Of a DNA stretch of 64,000 nt, positions 21,739 to 31,799 are shown in pieces. Origin of the DNA: Magnetospirillum aberrantis SpK (GTDB lineage Bacteria; Pseudomonadota; Alphaproteobacteria; Rhodospirillales; Magnetospirillaceae); NCBI RefSeq assembly GCF_011022235.1, contig NZ_JAAIYP010000026.1:62001-126000 (forward strand). Reading direction: 5' to 3'. Position 1 is the stretch's first letter, and each line of letters opens with the position of its first letter. The notes beneath the pieces are model-generated. The model saw only the letters and a program-made list of their open reading frames with translations, had not been told where the DNA came from and searched no databases. The position numbers and the translations under genes are program-made.

Positions 21739-22224
21739 TTACTTGCTGAGGACGGTCACGCCACGGCGGTTCTGCGACCAGGCAGCCTCGTTCGAACCGA
21801 GGGCGACCGGACGCTCCTTGCCGTAGGAGATGGTCTTGACGCGAGCGGCCGGCAGGCCACCAGCGACCAAGTATTCCTTGACCGAGTTAGCACGACGCTC
21901 GCCCAGGGCGAGGTTGTACTCGCGGGTGCCGCGCTCGTCGGCATGGCCCTCGATGGTCAGGCTGTAGGTCGGGTACTTCTTCAGCCAAGCGACCTGCTTG
22001 TCCAGGGTGGACTTGGCGTCAGCACGCAAAGCATACTTGTCGAAGTCGAAGAAGACGCGATCGCCAACATTGGCGATGAAGTCCTGCTCCGAACCCGGAA
22101 CGATGCCCTGCTTGACGACCGGCGGGGTCGCGGTGGACGAGGTAGCAGCCTTTTCCTCAGGGGCCGACTCACAGGCGGCCAACAGGGCGGCGGCAGCGAA
22201 AATGCTCAGAAAACGCAGCTTCAT
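21739..22224 (-). CDS. pal: Peptidoglycan-associated lipoprotein Pal
   Basis: An outer-membrane lipoprotein of 161 residues. The signal MKLRFLSIFAAAALLAAC ends in a lipobox with Cys 18. An OmpA-like domain contains FIANVGDRVFFDFDKYAL and the peptidoglycan-binding helix region EGHADERGTREYNLALG. Pal ties the outer membrane to peptidoglycan and contacts TolB. The start is set at MKLRFL because the lipoprotein signal begins there and GGGGGAG lies upstream. A 169-bp gap separates it from tolB and may hold its own promoter. Confidence 0.97.
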   Translation of the reverse strand: MKLRFLSIFAAAALLAACESAPEEKAATSSTATPPVVKQGIVPGSEQDFIANVGDRVFFDFDKYALRADAKSTLDKQVAWLKKYPTYSLTIEGHADERGTREYNLALGERRANSVKEYLVAGGLPAARVKTISYGKERPVALGSNEAAWSQNRRGVTVLSK

Positions 22225-22393
22225 ATTTGAGGACTCCCCCTCAATGGAACGCCGTAGGGAATGCAGATTGGACCTTTGGAGACGCCGCGCCGCCCCACGA
22301 AGAGGCGGCACGCCCTTCCTTTGGTGATGTCTTTTGAATTTCCCATCACCATCGGAAAAAATCTCAATCGGGGCGGACTATACTGCCATGGTC

Positions 22394-23734
22394 TTAGGGA
22401 ATCAAGGGGGACCAAGCAGGATCCGAACCGTCCAAAGGTGTAAGAACCTGTCGTTCGTTAACACCCGTCAAGTCGATGGTATAAAGCTTGGAGCCACCAC
22501 CGGTCCCACGCTCGCTGGAGGGGGTCTCCTTCCAGAAGGCCAGCACACGGCCGTTGGGCGCCCAGGTCGGGCCTTCCACCAGCCAGCCCTGAGCCAACAA
22601 GCGTTCGTCGGACCCGTCGGGACGCATGACGCCGATATAGAACTCGCCGCCCTTTTGCTTGGTGAAGGCGATCAAGTCCCCACGCGGCGACCACACCGGG
22701 GTGGTGTAACGGCCATCGCCGAAGCTGATGCGCTGCACACCACCGCCATCGGAATCCATGGTGTAAAGCTGCGGCGCCCCGCCACGGTCGGAATTGAACA
22801 CGATGTGACCACCATCAGGGGCCATGGAGGGCGAGGTGTCGATGGCCGGATGGTTGGTCAACCGCCGCTTCTGGCGGGTGAGCAGGTTCATCTCGTAGAT
22901 TTCGGTATTGCCGTTCTGCGCCAGGCTCATGATGACCTTGTTGCCATCGGGCGAGAACCGGGGGGCAAAGGTCATGCCGGGGAAGTCGCCCAGCAATTCC
23001 CGCCGGCCGGTGTCCACCTGATAGATGTAAACGCGCGGCGTGCCCTTGTAATAGGACATGTAGGTCAGCTCGCGCGCGGTCGGCGAGAAACGCGGCGTCA
23101 GCACCAGATCGGCGCCCGACGACAAGAAGCGGTGGTTCTCGCCATCCTGGTCCATGATGGCCAGACGCTTGCGGCGGTCGTTCTTGGGACCGGTTTCCGA
23201 GATGTAGACGATCTGGGTGTCGAAATAGCCGTCTTCACCGGTCACCCGCTTGTAGATGGCGTCGGCGATCAGATGGGCGATGCGCCGCCAGCCCTGGGGC
23301 GTGGCGGTGAACAACTGGCCGGCCATCTGCTGTTCGTTGAACACGTCCCACAGCCGGAACTCGACCCGCATGCGGCCATCGACGCCGATTTCGGCCTTGC
23401 CGCTGACCAGCGCCTCGGCGTTGATCTGCTTCCAGTCGGGGAAACGCGGCCCGGTCTGGAGCGCCGCCGCGGTCTGGATGAAGGCACGCTGGTCGATTGG
23501 CTTGAACAGCCCCGAGCGTTCCAGATCGGCCGCCACCACCTTGGCGATGTCCTGGCCCACCTGGCTTTCCTGGGGCGAAGCGCCGAACAATTCGGGGATG
23601 GCGATGGGCAAGGGCTTCATGTAACCCTTGGTGATGTCGATGCGGACACCTTGGGCGGAAGCCGGCGCCACGGCCAGCATTCCGGCGAAGGCGACGGCCA
23701 GGGCGGCGGCCGCAAGGCGAAGGCGCGTGAGCAT
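22394..23734 (-). CDS. tolB: Tol-Pal translocation protein TolB
   Basis: A periplasmic protein of 446 residues with a signal peptide ending ASAQ and an N-terminal domain ([17 protein letters not shown]...). A C-terminal six-blade beta-propeller shows the WD40-like TolB repeats ([69 protein letters not shown]). TolB contacts Pal and TolA. ATG 23734 is preferred over 23740 because AAGGA is then spaced eight bases away. It lies between tolA and pal in the standard order. Confidence 0.96.
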   Translation of the reverse strand: MLTRLRLAAAALAVAFAGMLAVAPASAQGVRIDITKGYMKPLPIAIPELFGASPQESQVGQDIAKVVAADLERSGLFKPIDQRAFIQTAAALQTGPRFPDWKQINAEALVSGKAEIGVDGRMRVEFRLWDVFNEQQMAGQLFTATPQGWRRIAHLIADAIYKRVTGEDGYFDTQIVYISETGPKNDRRKRLAIMDQDGENHRFLSSGADLVLTPRFSPTARELTYMSYYKGTPRVYIYQVDTGRRELLGDFPGMTFAPRFSPDGNKVIMSLAQNGNTEIYEMNLLTRQKRRLTNHPAIDTSPSMAPDGGHIVFNSDRGGAPQLYTMDSDGGGVQRISFGDGRYTTPVWSPRGDLIAFTKQKGGEFYIGVMRPDGSDERLLAQGWLVEGPTWAPNGRVLAFWKETPSSERGTGGGSKLYTIDLTGVNERQVLTPLDGSDPAWSPLIP

Positions 23735-23789
23735 GGTCATCGTCCTTGGTCTTGGTGGGTTAAGGCGGTTTGATTGATCGTGATGGACA

Positions 23790-24725
23790 TCAGCGTCCCC
23801 CGATCATCTGTTTGGGATTGAACACCAGCACAAAATCACGGAACTGGCTGTACTTATCGCGTGGAATCGGCAACGGGCTGGCCAGACGGACGGCGCGGCG
23901 CGCCGAATCGGCGGCGGCCTGCCAGAACGAATCGGCCAGCATCGGCCGGTTGACCACCTGGGCGTCGGTCACCGTGCCGTCAGGCATCAGGGTGACGCGG
24001 ATTTCCACGATCAGGTTCGCCGCGTCCTTGGCGCCCGCAGGAATATTCCAGAACTTGGACACATGCGCCCGGATCGCGTCCATCTCGGTCATCGAGATGG
24101 GCTCGTTGGGGTTGTGCTGGTCCGACCCACGCACGCTGGACGGCGTGGACTTGGTGCCCTGGTCGGTGGACGGCTTGTTCGGCTTGCCCTTTTCGGCGGC
24201 CTTCAACAGGTCGTCGAGCGGATTGGACGGCGTCGGCTTCTTCTTGTCGATGGACTTGAGAAGGGAATCGAGGTCGTTTTGGGGCGGCTGCGGCCGGGGC
24301 TGCGGCTTCAACGATTCCAGAAGCTTCTGGGCGTCGGGCTTGGGTTCCGGCTTGGGCTCGGGTTTCGGTTCCGGCTTGGGCTCGGGCTTGGGCTCGGGTT
24401 TCGGCGGCGGCGGCGCGGGCGTCGGTTCCGGTTTCGGCTCGGGCGGCGGCGGTGGCGGCGGAGCCGGCTTGGGCTCGGGCTTCGGCGGTTCGGGCTTGGG
24501 TTCCTCGGCCTTGGGTGGCTCGGGCTTGGCCGGTTCGGGTTGCGGCGCCTCGGCCTGCTTGGGCGGCGGGTTGGTCTTGGCGCCGATCGGCACCAGATCG
24601 ACGACGATAGGCGCTTCCATCTCGGCCGGCTCGTCCCAAAAAATGGGCAGCCCGAAGATCGCCACCAACGCGGCGAACAGGTGCAGCACACCGGAGAAGA
24701 CGAAGCTTTCGCGCCTCATTTCCAT
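23790..24725 (-). CDS. tolA: Tol-Pal system protein TolA
   Basis: A 311-residue inner-membrane protein spanning the periplasm. One N-terminal TM helix (about 9-28, [18 protein letters not shown]) is followed by a long Pro/Lys/Glu-rich rod (about 55-165) with many PKPEPKPE-type repeats. A C-terminal TonB-like domain has [19 protein letters not shown]. TolA passes proton-motive energy from TolQR to the outer membrane. The PE/PK rod resembles TonB rods more than the Ala/Lys helix of enterobacterial TolA. It starts 9 bp after tolR. Confidence 0.93.
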   Translation of the reverse strand: MEMRRESFVFSGVLHLFAALVAIFGLPIFWDEPAEMEAPIVVDLVPIGAKTNPPPKQAEAPQPEPAKPEPPKAEEPKPEPPKPEPKPAPPPPPPPEPKPEPTPAPPPPKPEPKPEPKPEPKPEPKPEPKPDAQKLLESLKPQPRPQPPQNDLDSLLKSIDKKKPTPSNPLDDLLKAAEKGKPNKPSTDQGTKSTPSSVRGSDQHNPNEPISMTEMDAIRAHVSKFWNIPAGAKDAANLIVEIRVTLMPDGTVTDAQVVNRPMLADSFWQAAADSARRAVRLASPLPIPRDKYSQFRDFVLVFNPKQMIGGR

Positions 24726-24734
24726 GGGATCGCC

Positions 24735-25201
<467 letters not shown>

Positions 25202-25202
<1 letters not shown>

Positions 25203-25930
25203 CAGACCTTCTCCTCCAGCTGACGCGACAAGATCGCGCCGAACTCACCCGAGAAATTCTCGAGACGCTTGGCATAGCGGTCGAGGTCGGTGGAAATCTT
25301 GTTGTAGGCGATCACCGCCGGAATGGCGGCCACCAGACCCAGCGCGGTGGCGAACAGCGCTTCCGAGATGCCCGGCGCCACCACGGCAAGCGAGGTGTTC
25401 TTGGTGGCGGCGATGGACTGGAACGAGTTCATGATGCCCCACACCGTGCCGAACAGGCCGATGAACGGCGCGGTCGAACCGGTGGAGGCCAGCACGCCCA
25501 GATGGCGCTCCAGGATGTCCATCTCGCGGCCCAAGGTAACGTGCATGACGCGGTCGATGCGCTGCGGCAAGCTGACGCGGGCCGCTTCCTTGTCGGCCAG
25601 TCCCTTGGCGGCGGAACGGCGCCATTCGCGCATGGCGGCGACGAAGATGGCGCTCATGGGATCAAGCGGGCGCGAACCGATGCGGTCGTAAAGTTCTTCC
25701 AGCGAGCCGCCGGACCAGAAGTTTTCCTCGAACTGTTCGGCACGCTGCCACAGCGCACGCAGGCGCAGGACCTTGTCGAAGATGATGGCCCAGCACCAGA
25801 ACGATGCCAGCAACAGCGCGATCATCACCATCTTGACGATGATGTCGGCTCGCATGAACAGCGCCCACATGGACAAATCGTGTTCGGCGGCTACCGAGCC
25901 AGCCAGCTGAACCGTCTGAACAGGATCCAT
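25202..25930 (-). CDS. tolQ: Tol-Pal system protein TolQ
   Basis: A 242-residue ExbB/TolQ-family protein with three TM helices: about 33-53, a second in GLFGTVWGIMNSFQ, and a third in ALGLVAAIPAVIAYN. It forms the proton-conducting motor with TolR. The start MDPVQTVQLAG lies 4 bp after the ybgC stop, so the order ybgC-tolQ-tolR-tolA-tolB-pal-cpoB is the canonical one. Confidence 0.97.
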
Positions 25931-25934
25931 GACA

Positions 25935-26354
25935 CTATCGCCTTTCTTCGTTCACATATGCCTGCAACGAGGCTTTCAATTCCGCCGGAATGCGTGCCGG
26001 CCTGCCGTCCAACCTGATGAAGGCCAGCTTCACGTCGAGACGCACCAAATTCGCGCCGTCGTCAAGTCTGCGAATGGTCTGGATGATGTCCAGCGACGCC
26101 CCGCCCAAGGCGGTGGCGACGCTTTCCACTTCCAGATGATCGTCCAGCCGCGCCGACTTGAAAAAGTCCACGCCAGCACGGCGCACCGCGAAGGCGAAAC
26201 CCTGGGCGGCCAGATCAGACTGCTTCACGCCCAGGTCGCGCACCATCTCGGTCCGCGCCCGCTCGGCGAAGTTCAGGTAGTTGGAATGGTAGACGATGCC
26301 GCCGGCGTCGGTGTCTTCCCAATAGACGCGGATGCGGTGAAGATGGGGCTTCAT
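25935..26354 (-). CDS. ybgC: Acyl-CoA thioesterase YbgC
   Basis: A 139-residue hot-dog-fold thioesterase with the YbgC signature [19 protein letters not shown], including the catalytic Asp and the YH..Y context. Family members hydrolyse short acyl-CoAs and are coded with tol genes in many proteobacteria. Its ATG overlaps the ruvB stop (ATGA) and its own stop is 4 bp from tolQ, so it bridges the ruv and tol clusters in one transcript. Confidence 0.93.
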   Translation of the reverse strand: MKPHLHRIRVYWEDTDAGGIVYHSNYLNFAERARTEMVRDLGVKQSDLAAQGFAFAVRRAGVDFFKSARLDDHLEVESVATALGGASLDIIQTIRRLDDGANLVRLDVKLAFIRLDGRPARIPAELKASLQAYVNEERR

Positions 26355-27403
26355 TCGTCCCCCTCCTCGTGCGCCAACAGGTCCAGTTGCACCAGCACCT
26401 CGCGCGGCGGATTGAGGCCGATATGCTTGAACCCGGCCGCCGACAGCATGCGGCCGCGCGGCGTGCGCTGGATCAGCCCCTGTTGCAGCAGATAGGGCTC
26501 GATCACTTCTTCCAGTGTGTCGCGGCTTTCCGAAAGCGCGGCGGCCAGGGTATCCACACCCACCGGCCCGCCGCCGTAATTGTCGGCGATGCACGACAGG
26601 TAGCGGCGGTCCATGGCGTCGAGACCGATCTGGTCGACCTCGAGCCGGGTCAGCGCCGCGTCGGCGACGGCGCGGTCCACCGGGCTTTTGCCCGCCACCG
26701 CGGCGAAATCGCGCACCCGGCGCAACAGCCGACCGGCGACACGCGGCGTGCCGCGCGCCCGGCGCGCCACCTCGGCGGCACCGTCGGCGGTAATGGCGAA
26801 GCCCAGAACGCGGGCGCCGCGCACCACGATCGATTGCAACTCGTCGGGGGTATAGAACTGCATGCGGCAGGGAATGCCGAAACGTTCGCGTAAGGGGGTG
26901 GTCAACAGCCCCGAGCGCGTGGTCGCCCCCACCAAGGTAAAGGGCGGCAGATCGATGCGGACGGAACGGGCGGCCGGGCCCTCGCCGATGATCAGATCCA
27001 ACTGAAAATCCTCCATCGCAGGATAGAGAACTTCCTCTATGGCAGGATTAAGGCGGTGGATTTCGTCGATAAACAGGACGTCGCGCGGTTCCAGATTGGT
27101 CAACAGCGCCGCCAGATCGCCGGCCTTGGCGATCACCGGACCCGAGGTGGCGCGGAAGCCCACCCCCAGTTCCTTGGCGACGATCTGGGCCAAGGTGGTC
27201 TTGCCCAGACCCGGCGGGCCATAGAACAAGGTGTGATCCAGCGCCTCGCCACGCGCACGGGCGGCGGTGATGAAGATCTTCAGATTTTCACGCACCTGTT
27301 GCTGGCCGGTGAAATCGTCCAGGCATTGCGGCCGCAGATGTGTCTCGACGTCCGCCGCGCTGCGTTCGCCCGACACCATGCGATCGTTCGGCGCCTGGAT
27401 CAT
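26351..27403 (-). CDS. ruvB: Holliday junction helicase motor RuvB
   Basis: A hexameric AAA+ motor of 350 residues that drives branch migration with RuvA. Visible motifs are Walker [14 protein letters not shown], Walker [12 protein letters not shown], sensor 1 [10 protein letters not shown], the arginine-finger region, and a C-terminal winged helix ([15 protein letters not shown]). It overlaps ruvA upstream and ybgC downstream by 4 bp each. Confidence 0.97.
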   Translation of the reverse strand: MIQAPNDRMVSGERSAADVETHLRPQCLDDFTGQQQVRENLKIFITAARARGEALDHTLFYGPPGLGKTTLAQIVAKELGVGFRATSGPVIAKAGDLAALLTNLEPRDVLFIDEIHRLNPAIEEVLYPAMEDFQLDLIIGEGPAARSVRIDLPPFTLVGATTRSGLLTTPLRERFGIPCRMQFYTPDELQSIVVRGARVLGFAITADGAAEVARRARGTPRVAGRLLRRVRDFAAVAGKSPVDRAVADAALTRLEVDQIGLDAMDRRYLSCIADNYGGGPVGVDTLAAALSESRDTLEEVIEPYLLQQGLIQRTPRGRMLSAAGFKHIGLNPPREVLVQLDLLAHEEGDE

Positions 27404-28038
27404 CGCGCCAGATCCTTGCCCAACTGTCGGAGTGCCAGACGGATCAAGGTGGAGCTGTCGGCATCGTCATTGTCGCGCGCCACCTTTCCCACCGCCTCGA
27501 ACGCCTCGAGCCGGCGGTAGCCCAGGTTGACCAGGGCCGAGATGGCGTCTTCCATCACTCCCCCCGCCTCGGCGAGTATGGGCGCGGCACCGGCCACGGC
27601 GGCAGCCGCGGCCTGGGGCGCGAAGCCGCCCAGGGCGATCTTGCCGGCCTTGTCCTTCAACTCGGTCAGGATACGCACCGCCAGCTTGGGTCCGACACCG
27701 TTGGCCCGCGTCAGCGTGGTCTTGTCCTGCGCCGCGATGGTCTGAAGCAATTGCTCGGGCGTCACCGCCGACAAGATGGCAAGCCCGACCTTGGCGCCGA
27801 CCCCTTGGACCGTGGTCAGCAGGTTGAACCATTCACGCTCGGCCACCTCCAGGAAACCGTAAAGGTGGATGTGGTCCTCGCGCACATGGGTTTCCACATG
27901 CAACGCCGCCGCCTGCCCCACCGCCAGCTTGCCCAGCGTCTTGGCCGAACAGAACACCAGATAGCCGACACCCCCCACGTCGATCACCGCGAAATCGTCG
28001 CCGACGCTGTCCACCAGCCCCTTGAGCTTGGCGATCAC
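27400..28038 (-). CDS. ruvA: Holliday junction DNA-binding protein RuvA
   Basis: RuvA tetramers bind four-way junctions and load RuvB. The 212-residue protein begins with GTG ([16 protein letters not shown]). It shows the OB-fold domain I, the helix-hairpin-helix pairs [16 protein letters not shown] and [16 protein letters not shown], and the C-terminal domain III ([19 protein letters not shown]) that touches RuvB. The GTG start overlaps the ruvC stop (GTGA), consistent with coupling; longer readings run into ruvC. Confidence 0.95.
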   Translation of the reverse strand: MIAKLKGLVDSVGDDFAVIDVGGVGYLVFCSAKTLGKLAVGQAAALHVETHVREDHIHLYGFLEVAEREWFNLLTTVQGVGAKVGLAILSAVTPEQLLQTIAAQDKTTLTRANGVGPKLAVRILTELKDKAGKIALGGFAPQAAAAAVAGAAPILAEAGGVMEDAISALVNLGYRRLEAFEAVGKVARDNDDADSSTLIRLALRQLGKDLAR

Positions 28039-28535
28039 GACACCACCGCCCGCGCCAGACGGCGCGCCGTGTTCAGATGATGGGCATGGCAGATGGCCAC
28101 CGCCAGGGCGTCGGCGGCATCGGGGCTTTTCACCAGACACCCCGGCAACAAGGTGCGCACCATCATGCCCACCTGTTCCTTGGCGGCCCGGCCGGTGCCC
28201 ACCACCGCCTGCTTGACCGAAGCCGGGGCGTATTCGCCGACCGTCAGCCCCGACAAGGCCGGCGCCAACAGCACCGCCCCGCGCGCCTGCCCCAGCTTGA
28301 GCGTGCTTTCCGGGTTCTTGTTGACGAAGGTTTCTTCCACCGCCGCCTCCTCGGGCGTCCATTGGGCAATCACGTCCAGAACACCGCGATGAAGCTGCGT
28401 CAGCCGTTCGGCCAGGGTCAACCGGTCGTCGGACTTGATGACGCCGTCGGCCACGTGGCGCAACCGGCTGCCTTCGGCATCGACGATGCCCCAGCCGGTG
28501 ACACGCAGACCAGGATCAAGCCCGAGTACTCTCAT
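28035..28535 (-). CDS. ruvC: Holliday junction resolvase RuvC
   Basis: RuvC nicks Holliday junctions symmetrically. The 166-residue protein has the first catalytic Asp in [16 protein letters not shown] (Asp 7), the Glu in [14 protein letters not shown], and the C-terminal acidic pair in [15 protein letters not shown]. It is the first gene of the ruvC-ruvA-ruvB-ybgC-tol series. Confidence 0.97.
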   Translation of the reverse strand: MRVLGLDPGLRVTGWGIVDAEGSRLRHVADGVIKSDDRLTLAERLTQLHRGVLDVIAQWTPEEAAVEETFVNKNPESTLKLGQARGAVLLAPALSGLTVGEYAPASVKQAVVGTGRAAKEQVGMMVRTLLPGCLVKSPDAADALAVAICHAHHLNTARRLARAVVS

Positions 28536-28556
28536 ATCTTCTCTGGCCTTTCATTC

Positions 28557-28636
28557 GTCATTCCCGCGAAAGCGGGAATCCATGGCCGCCGTATATACCC
28601 GCGCCAAACATGGACCCCCGCTTTCGCGGGGGTGAC
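28557..28636. repeat. 80-bp REP/MITE-like palindromic element
   Basis: Two GC hairpins sit 36 bp apart. One is TTCCCGC-GAAA-GCGGGAA (28561-28578). The other is CCCCCGC-TTTC-GCGGGGG (28615-28632). The 20-bp outer ends (GTCATTCCCGCGAAAGCGGG and the reverse complement of CCCGCTTTCGCGGGGGTGAC) match at 18 of 20 bases. This is the look of the dispersed repeats common in GC-rich bacteria. It fills the ruvC-yebC gap. Confidence 0.75.
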
Positions 28637-28654
28637 GCATGATCGATCGTCCCG

Positions 28655-29404
28655 TCAGCCCAACCGTTCCATCAGGTCGTCGGGGATTTCGAAATTGGCA
28701 TAGACGCGCTGGACATCGTCGTTGTCTTCCAGGATGTCCAGCAGCTTGAGCAGCGTCTTGGCCGCGTTTTCGTCTGTCACCGGCACGGTGGTCTGCGGGC
28801 GCCAGTCGAGGCGGGCATGCTCGGGCGTGCCGAAGGCGGCTTCCAGCGCGTCACGCACGGTAGCGAGATCGTCGGGAGCGCAGGTGATCTCGTGGCCGTC
28901 CTCGTCGGATTCCACGTTGTCGGCACCGGCCTCCAGCGCAGCCTCGAACATCGCCTCGGCCGAGGCCGCCACCGCCGGATAGCGAATGGCCCCGACGCGG
29001 TCGAACATGAACGACACCGAGTTGGACTCGCCCAGCGCGCCGCCGTTCTTGGAAAAGGCGGTGCGCACTTCCGGCGCGGTACGGTTGCGGTTGTCGGTCA
29101 GCGCCTCGACGATGATGGCCACCGAACCGGGGCCATAGCCTTCGTAGCGCACTTCCTCGTAATTGGCACCGTCTTCGCCACCGGCACCGCGTTTGATGGC
29201 GCGCTCCATGGTGTCTTTCGGCATGTTGGCGGCGCGTGCGGCCTGGATGGCGGCGCGCAGACGTGGATTCATCGCCGGGTCGGGCTGGCCCGACTTGGCC
29301 GACACCGTCAATTCGCGGATCAGCTTGGTGAAGACCTTGGCGCGCTTGGCATCCTGCGCGCCCTTGCGGTGCATGATATTCTTGAATTGCGAATGGCCGG
29401 CCAT
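28655..29404 (-). CDS. YebC/PmpR-family transcriptional/translation factor
   Basis: A 249-residue protein with the conserved opening [21 protein letters not shown] and the acidic middle ([34 protein letters not shown]). YebC-type proteins were described as DNA-binding regulators and, more recently, as helpers of translation at difficult stretches. Placement next to ruvC is common in proteobacteria. A repeat element lies in the gap. Confidence 0.94.
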   Translation of the reverse strand: MAGHSQFKNIMHRKGAQDAKRAKVFTKLIRELTVSAKSGQPDPAMNPRLRAAIQAARAANMPKDTMERAIKRGAGGEDGANYEEVRYEGYGPGSVAIIVEALTDNRNRTAPEVRTAFSKNGGALGESNSVSFMFDRVGAIRYPAVAASAEAMFEAALEAGADNVESDEDGHEITCAPDDLATVRDALEAAFGTPEHARLDWRPQTTVPVTDENAAKTLLKLLDILEDNDDVQRVYANFEIPDDLMERLG

Positions 29405-29503
29405 AACTCGAACACTTCCCGATTCAGAAGAATGAAATGATTTGGCGCCGCCTATACCACATCTTGTAGTCCCAGGGCTACGCCGGATGCGGTTCCGACC
29501 GGT

Positions 29504-30325
29504 TCAATCGGGCCAGGTTTCCGCGAGACGCGGCCCCAGACGCAAGGCGCCAGCCTTGACCGCCAGTCCGGTACGGTCGTCGGTTTCCACGAAGACTCCG
29601 CACACCGTGCCCGGCCCGTCGGCCGGGGACAAGCGTTCGCCGGGAATCTTGCGCACGAATTTGTGGATAGCGGCATCCTTTTTCATGCCGATAACCGAAT
29701 CGTAGTCGCCGCACATGCCGGCGTCGGTCTGATAGGCGGTGCCTCCCGGTAAAATCTGGGTGTCGGCGGTGGGAATATGTGAATGCGACCCCACCACCAG
29801 ACTGGCACGGCCATCGGCCACATGGCCCAGCGCCATCTTCTCGCTGGTGGCTTCGGCATGGACGTCGATGATGATGGCGTCGGCGCCGCCCCCGGCCGCC
29901 CCCAGCCGCACGCGGTTCAGTTCGCGTTCGAGAGCGGCGAAAGGATCGTCGAGCGGGTCCATGAACAGCCGCCCCATCACCTGGACCACCATCACCTTGC
30001 GTCCGCGCGGCAAGGCATAGACCCCCACCCCCTTGCCCGGCGTGCCGACAGGATAGTTGGCCGGGCGCAGCAGGCGTGCATCACCGTCGATATAGGGCAT
30101 GATCTCGCGCTGGTCCCAGGAATGGTTGCCCAGCGTCAGGACGTCGACGCCGGCGGCATAGAACTCCTCGCAGATCTTGGGGGTGATGCCGAAACCGTGG
30201 GCGGCGTTCTCGCCGTTGACCACCACGAAATCCAGGTTCAGCCGGGTGCGGATCTCCGGCAAACGCTCGACCACCGCGTCGCGACCGGCGCGTCCCACCA
30301 CGTCGCCAAGATAAAGAAGTCTCAT
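29504..30325 (-). CDS. YmdB-family metallophosphoesterase
   Basis: The 273-residue protein matches the TIGR00282/YmdB group, which includes a cyclic-nucleotide phosphodiesterase in Bacillus. Metal-binding motifs are visible: LYLGDVVGRAGRDAV, VVNGENAAHGFGIT, LTLGNHSWDQREI, VDVHAEATSEK and GSHSHIPTAD. Its ATG overlaps the stop of the cyclo-ligase gene (ATGA), so the two are co-translated. Confidence 0.9.
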   Translation of the reverse strand: MRLLYLGDVVGRAGRDAVVERLPEIRTRLNLDFVVVNGENAAHGFGITPKICEEFYAAGVDVLTLGNHSWDQREIMPYIDGDARLLRPANYPVGTPGKGVGVYALPRGRKVMVVQVMGRLFMDPLDDPFAALERELNRVRLGAAGGGADAIIIDVHAEATSEKMALGHVADGRASLVVGSHSHIPTADTQILPGGTAYQTDAGMCGDYDSVIGMKKDAAIHKFVRKIPGERLSPADGPGTVCGVFVETDDRTGLAVKAGALRLGPRLAETWPD

Positions 30326-30912
30326 GCTGTCTCCGGCTTGATCAATCCCAACTCCGTCAAGATGCCGTCAAGGCGCTGGTCATGACCATCGCGCGGCACC
30401 TCGGCCATTTCCTGGGCGGCGAACGCCAATCCGACCGCCTTGATCTGGGCGTTCACCCGCAAGCGTTCCAGGGTGCGGTCATAATAACCGCCGCCATAGC
30501 CCAGACGAAAGCCCCGGCGGTCGAACCCCAACAGCGGCACCAGCACCACGGCCGGCACGACCTCGGGCGCGGTGGCGGGCGGATGGGCGGTACCGTGTGC
30601 TCCAGCCTCCAGCATCTCGCCCTCAGCCCAGCGACGGAACGACAACGGCGCCGCACGTCCCACCACCACTGGCAGCGCCAAGATGCAGTCCATGGCCGTC
30701 AAGGCCGTCATCAGCGGTCGAGGATCGATTTCGTCGCCCATGGGCCAATAGCCGGCGACCACGGAACCCGCCCCAATCCCCAGGCATGGAGCCAGCGCCC
30801 CCAGCGTCCGGGCGCAATCCGCCCCGGCGACGGCGGCGACGGCCCGGCGCACGCCCGCGCGTTCGGCGCGGGCCTGTTTCTTGGCGTTGGCGGTGTCAGG
30901 AAGCTGATTCAT
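30322..30912 (-). CDS. 5-formyltetrahydrofolate cyclo-ligase
   Basis: The 196-residue enzyme converts 5-formyl-THF to 5,10-methenyl-THF with ATP. It shows the YWPMGDEIDPRPLM block, the C-terminal PLLGFDRRGFRLGYGGGYYDR glycine-rich substrate/ATP site (in two overlapping halves) and VGLAFAAQEM. Neighbours 6S RNA and zapA upstream repeat the widespread zapA-ssrS-fthC arrangement. Confidence 0.93.
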   Translation of the reverse strand: MNQLPDTANAKKQARAERAGVRRAVAAVAGADCARTLGALAPCLGIGAGSVVAGYWPMGDEIDPRPLMTALTAMDCILALPVVVGRAAPLSFRRWAEGEMLEAGAHGTAHPPATAPEVVPAVVLVPLLGFDRRGFRLGYGGGYYDRTLERLRVNAQIKAVGLAFAAQEMAEVPRDGHDQRLDGILTELGLIKPETA

Positions 30913-30924
30913 GGGTCATAAGCG

Positions 30925-31085
30925 GAGCGGCGCCACATCGGCCGTTGGCGTTGTAAGTCCTCCGTGGCCTGACTAGTCAGGTGGGCGCCATGTGCCGGAA
31001 CCACGATCCCGGCAGGGACAGCTCCCAAGAGGTTCGATATCGCCCCAGGGACATTAGCTGCCTGACGCGCCGCGCAGCAGACCGC
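30925..31085 (-). ncRNA. ssrS: Probable 6S RNA
   Basis: The non-coding gap between zapA and the cyclo-ligase gene is the standard place for 6S RNA. In minus orientation it holds facing complementary arms around a central region (TCCCTGGGGCGATATCGA, GAGCTGTCCCTGCCGGGA, CCACCTGACTAGTCAGGCC, CCACGGAGGACTTA), in keeping with a long, bulged hairpin. 6S RNA binds the sigma-70 holoenzyme as a promoter mimic. The ends are approximate; a covariance-model search would settle it. Confidence 0.6.
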
Positions 31086-31098
31086 TCCTGTTCAAAAG

Positions 31099-31431
31099 CT
31101 AGGCTCTTTCCAGCCGTTCCGCAATGCCTTCGATGCGGGCAGCCAAGGATTCGATGCCTTCGGCCAGGGTGGCGTCCCCTTCGGCGGCGGCGTCCACCGC
31201 GCCGGAAGCGTGTTTCAGTTGTTCACGGCTGTCCGTCAACTCGTCGGCCAACATCAGCCCGACCATGACCAGCAGACGGGCGTCGGGCACGTTGCCCAAT
31301 TGCTTGAGCAGAGCCTCGGCCCGCCGGTCGACCTCGCGGCCCAGTTCGGTGACGCGCGACACCTGGGAATCGTCGCAGGCGATCTCGTAGACACGGCCGT
31401 TGATGTTCAGCGGAACCAGAGCCACGCTCAT
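31099..31431 (-). CDS. zapA: Cell division protein ZapA
   Basis: A 110-residue FtsZ-bundling protein. The N-terminal ZapA globular domain (VPLNINGRVYEIACDDSQ, LGREVDRRAEALLKQLGN) is followed by a coiled-coil dimerisation helix (LVMVGLMLADELTDSREQL and on). Its start overlaps the stop of the small coiled-coil gene upstream (ATGA), and 6S RNA follows. Confidence 0.92.
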   Translation of the reverse strand: MSVALVPLNINGRVYEIACDDSQVSRVTELGREVDRRAEALLKQLGNVPDARLLVMVGLMLADELTDSREQLKHASGAVDAAAEGDATLAEGIESLAARIEGIAERLERA

Positions 31432-31664
31432 TCCTCCAGCAAGGTGCGCAAACGGTCGATGGCGCCGTCCAGACGCTGGGCGACCACCCGCGTGGTCTCT
31501 TCCAACATCGATTGGCGGTCGCGGGCGTCGCGCAATTCTCCGGCCAGCAACAGGTCGCCGGCACCGACGCGGGTGCTGGCCGCTTCCAGACGGTCGATGG
31601 CGGCCCCCAGACGCCGTACCGCCTCGACGGTGCGGCCCAGGGTCGCCGTGGTTTGCTCCGACAC
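31428..31664 (-). CDS. Small coiled-coil protein, DUF4164-like
   Basis: A 78-residue, wholly helical protein (VSEQTTATLGRTVEAVRRLG..., ending VAQRLDGAIDRLRTLLEE) with heptad patterns. Genes of this kind, DUF4164-like, precede zapA in many alphaproteobacteria. The GTG start is chosen because GGGGGA lies seven bases upstream; an ATG at 31727 would place coding sequence over the promoter. Coupling to zapA suggests a divisome role, which is inference. Confidence 0.75.
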   Translation of the reverse strand: MSEQTTATLGRTVEAVRRLGAAIDRLEAASTRVGAGDLLLAGELRDARDRQSMLEETTRVVAQRLDGAIDRLRTLLEE

Positions 31665-31698
31665 GCGGATTCCCCCGAACTTTTTCAATAGGGGAACG

Positions 31699-31727
31699 AG
31701 GTTAGGGCGCTTCCCTTGAAGTGTCAA
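31699..31727 (-). promoter_or_regulatory. Sigma-70 promoter for the DUF4164-zapA-6S unit
   Basis: In minus orientation a perfect -35 TTGACA (31727-31722), a 17-bp spacer and a -10 TAACCT (31704-31699) lie about 35 bp before the GTG start. Confidence 0.7.
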
Positions 31728-31739
31728 CGCAAGCTCGCC

Positions 31740-31767
31740 TTGACACCCCCCTGACGGCGGCTAGGCT
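31740..31767 (+). promoter_or_regulatory. Sigma-70 promoter for the plus-strand hypothetical gene
   Basis: A perfect -35 TTGACA (31740-31745), a 16-bp spacer and a -10 TAGGCT (31762-31767) lie 33 bp before the ATG at 31800. The -35 box lies 12 bp from that of the divergent zapA-side promoter. Confidence 0.6.
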
Positions 31768-31799
31768 GGCGCCGGTCTTCTTGTTGGGAAGCACGGATC

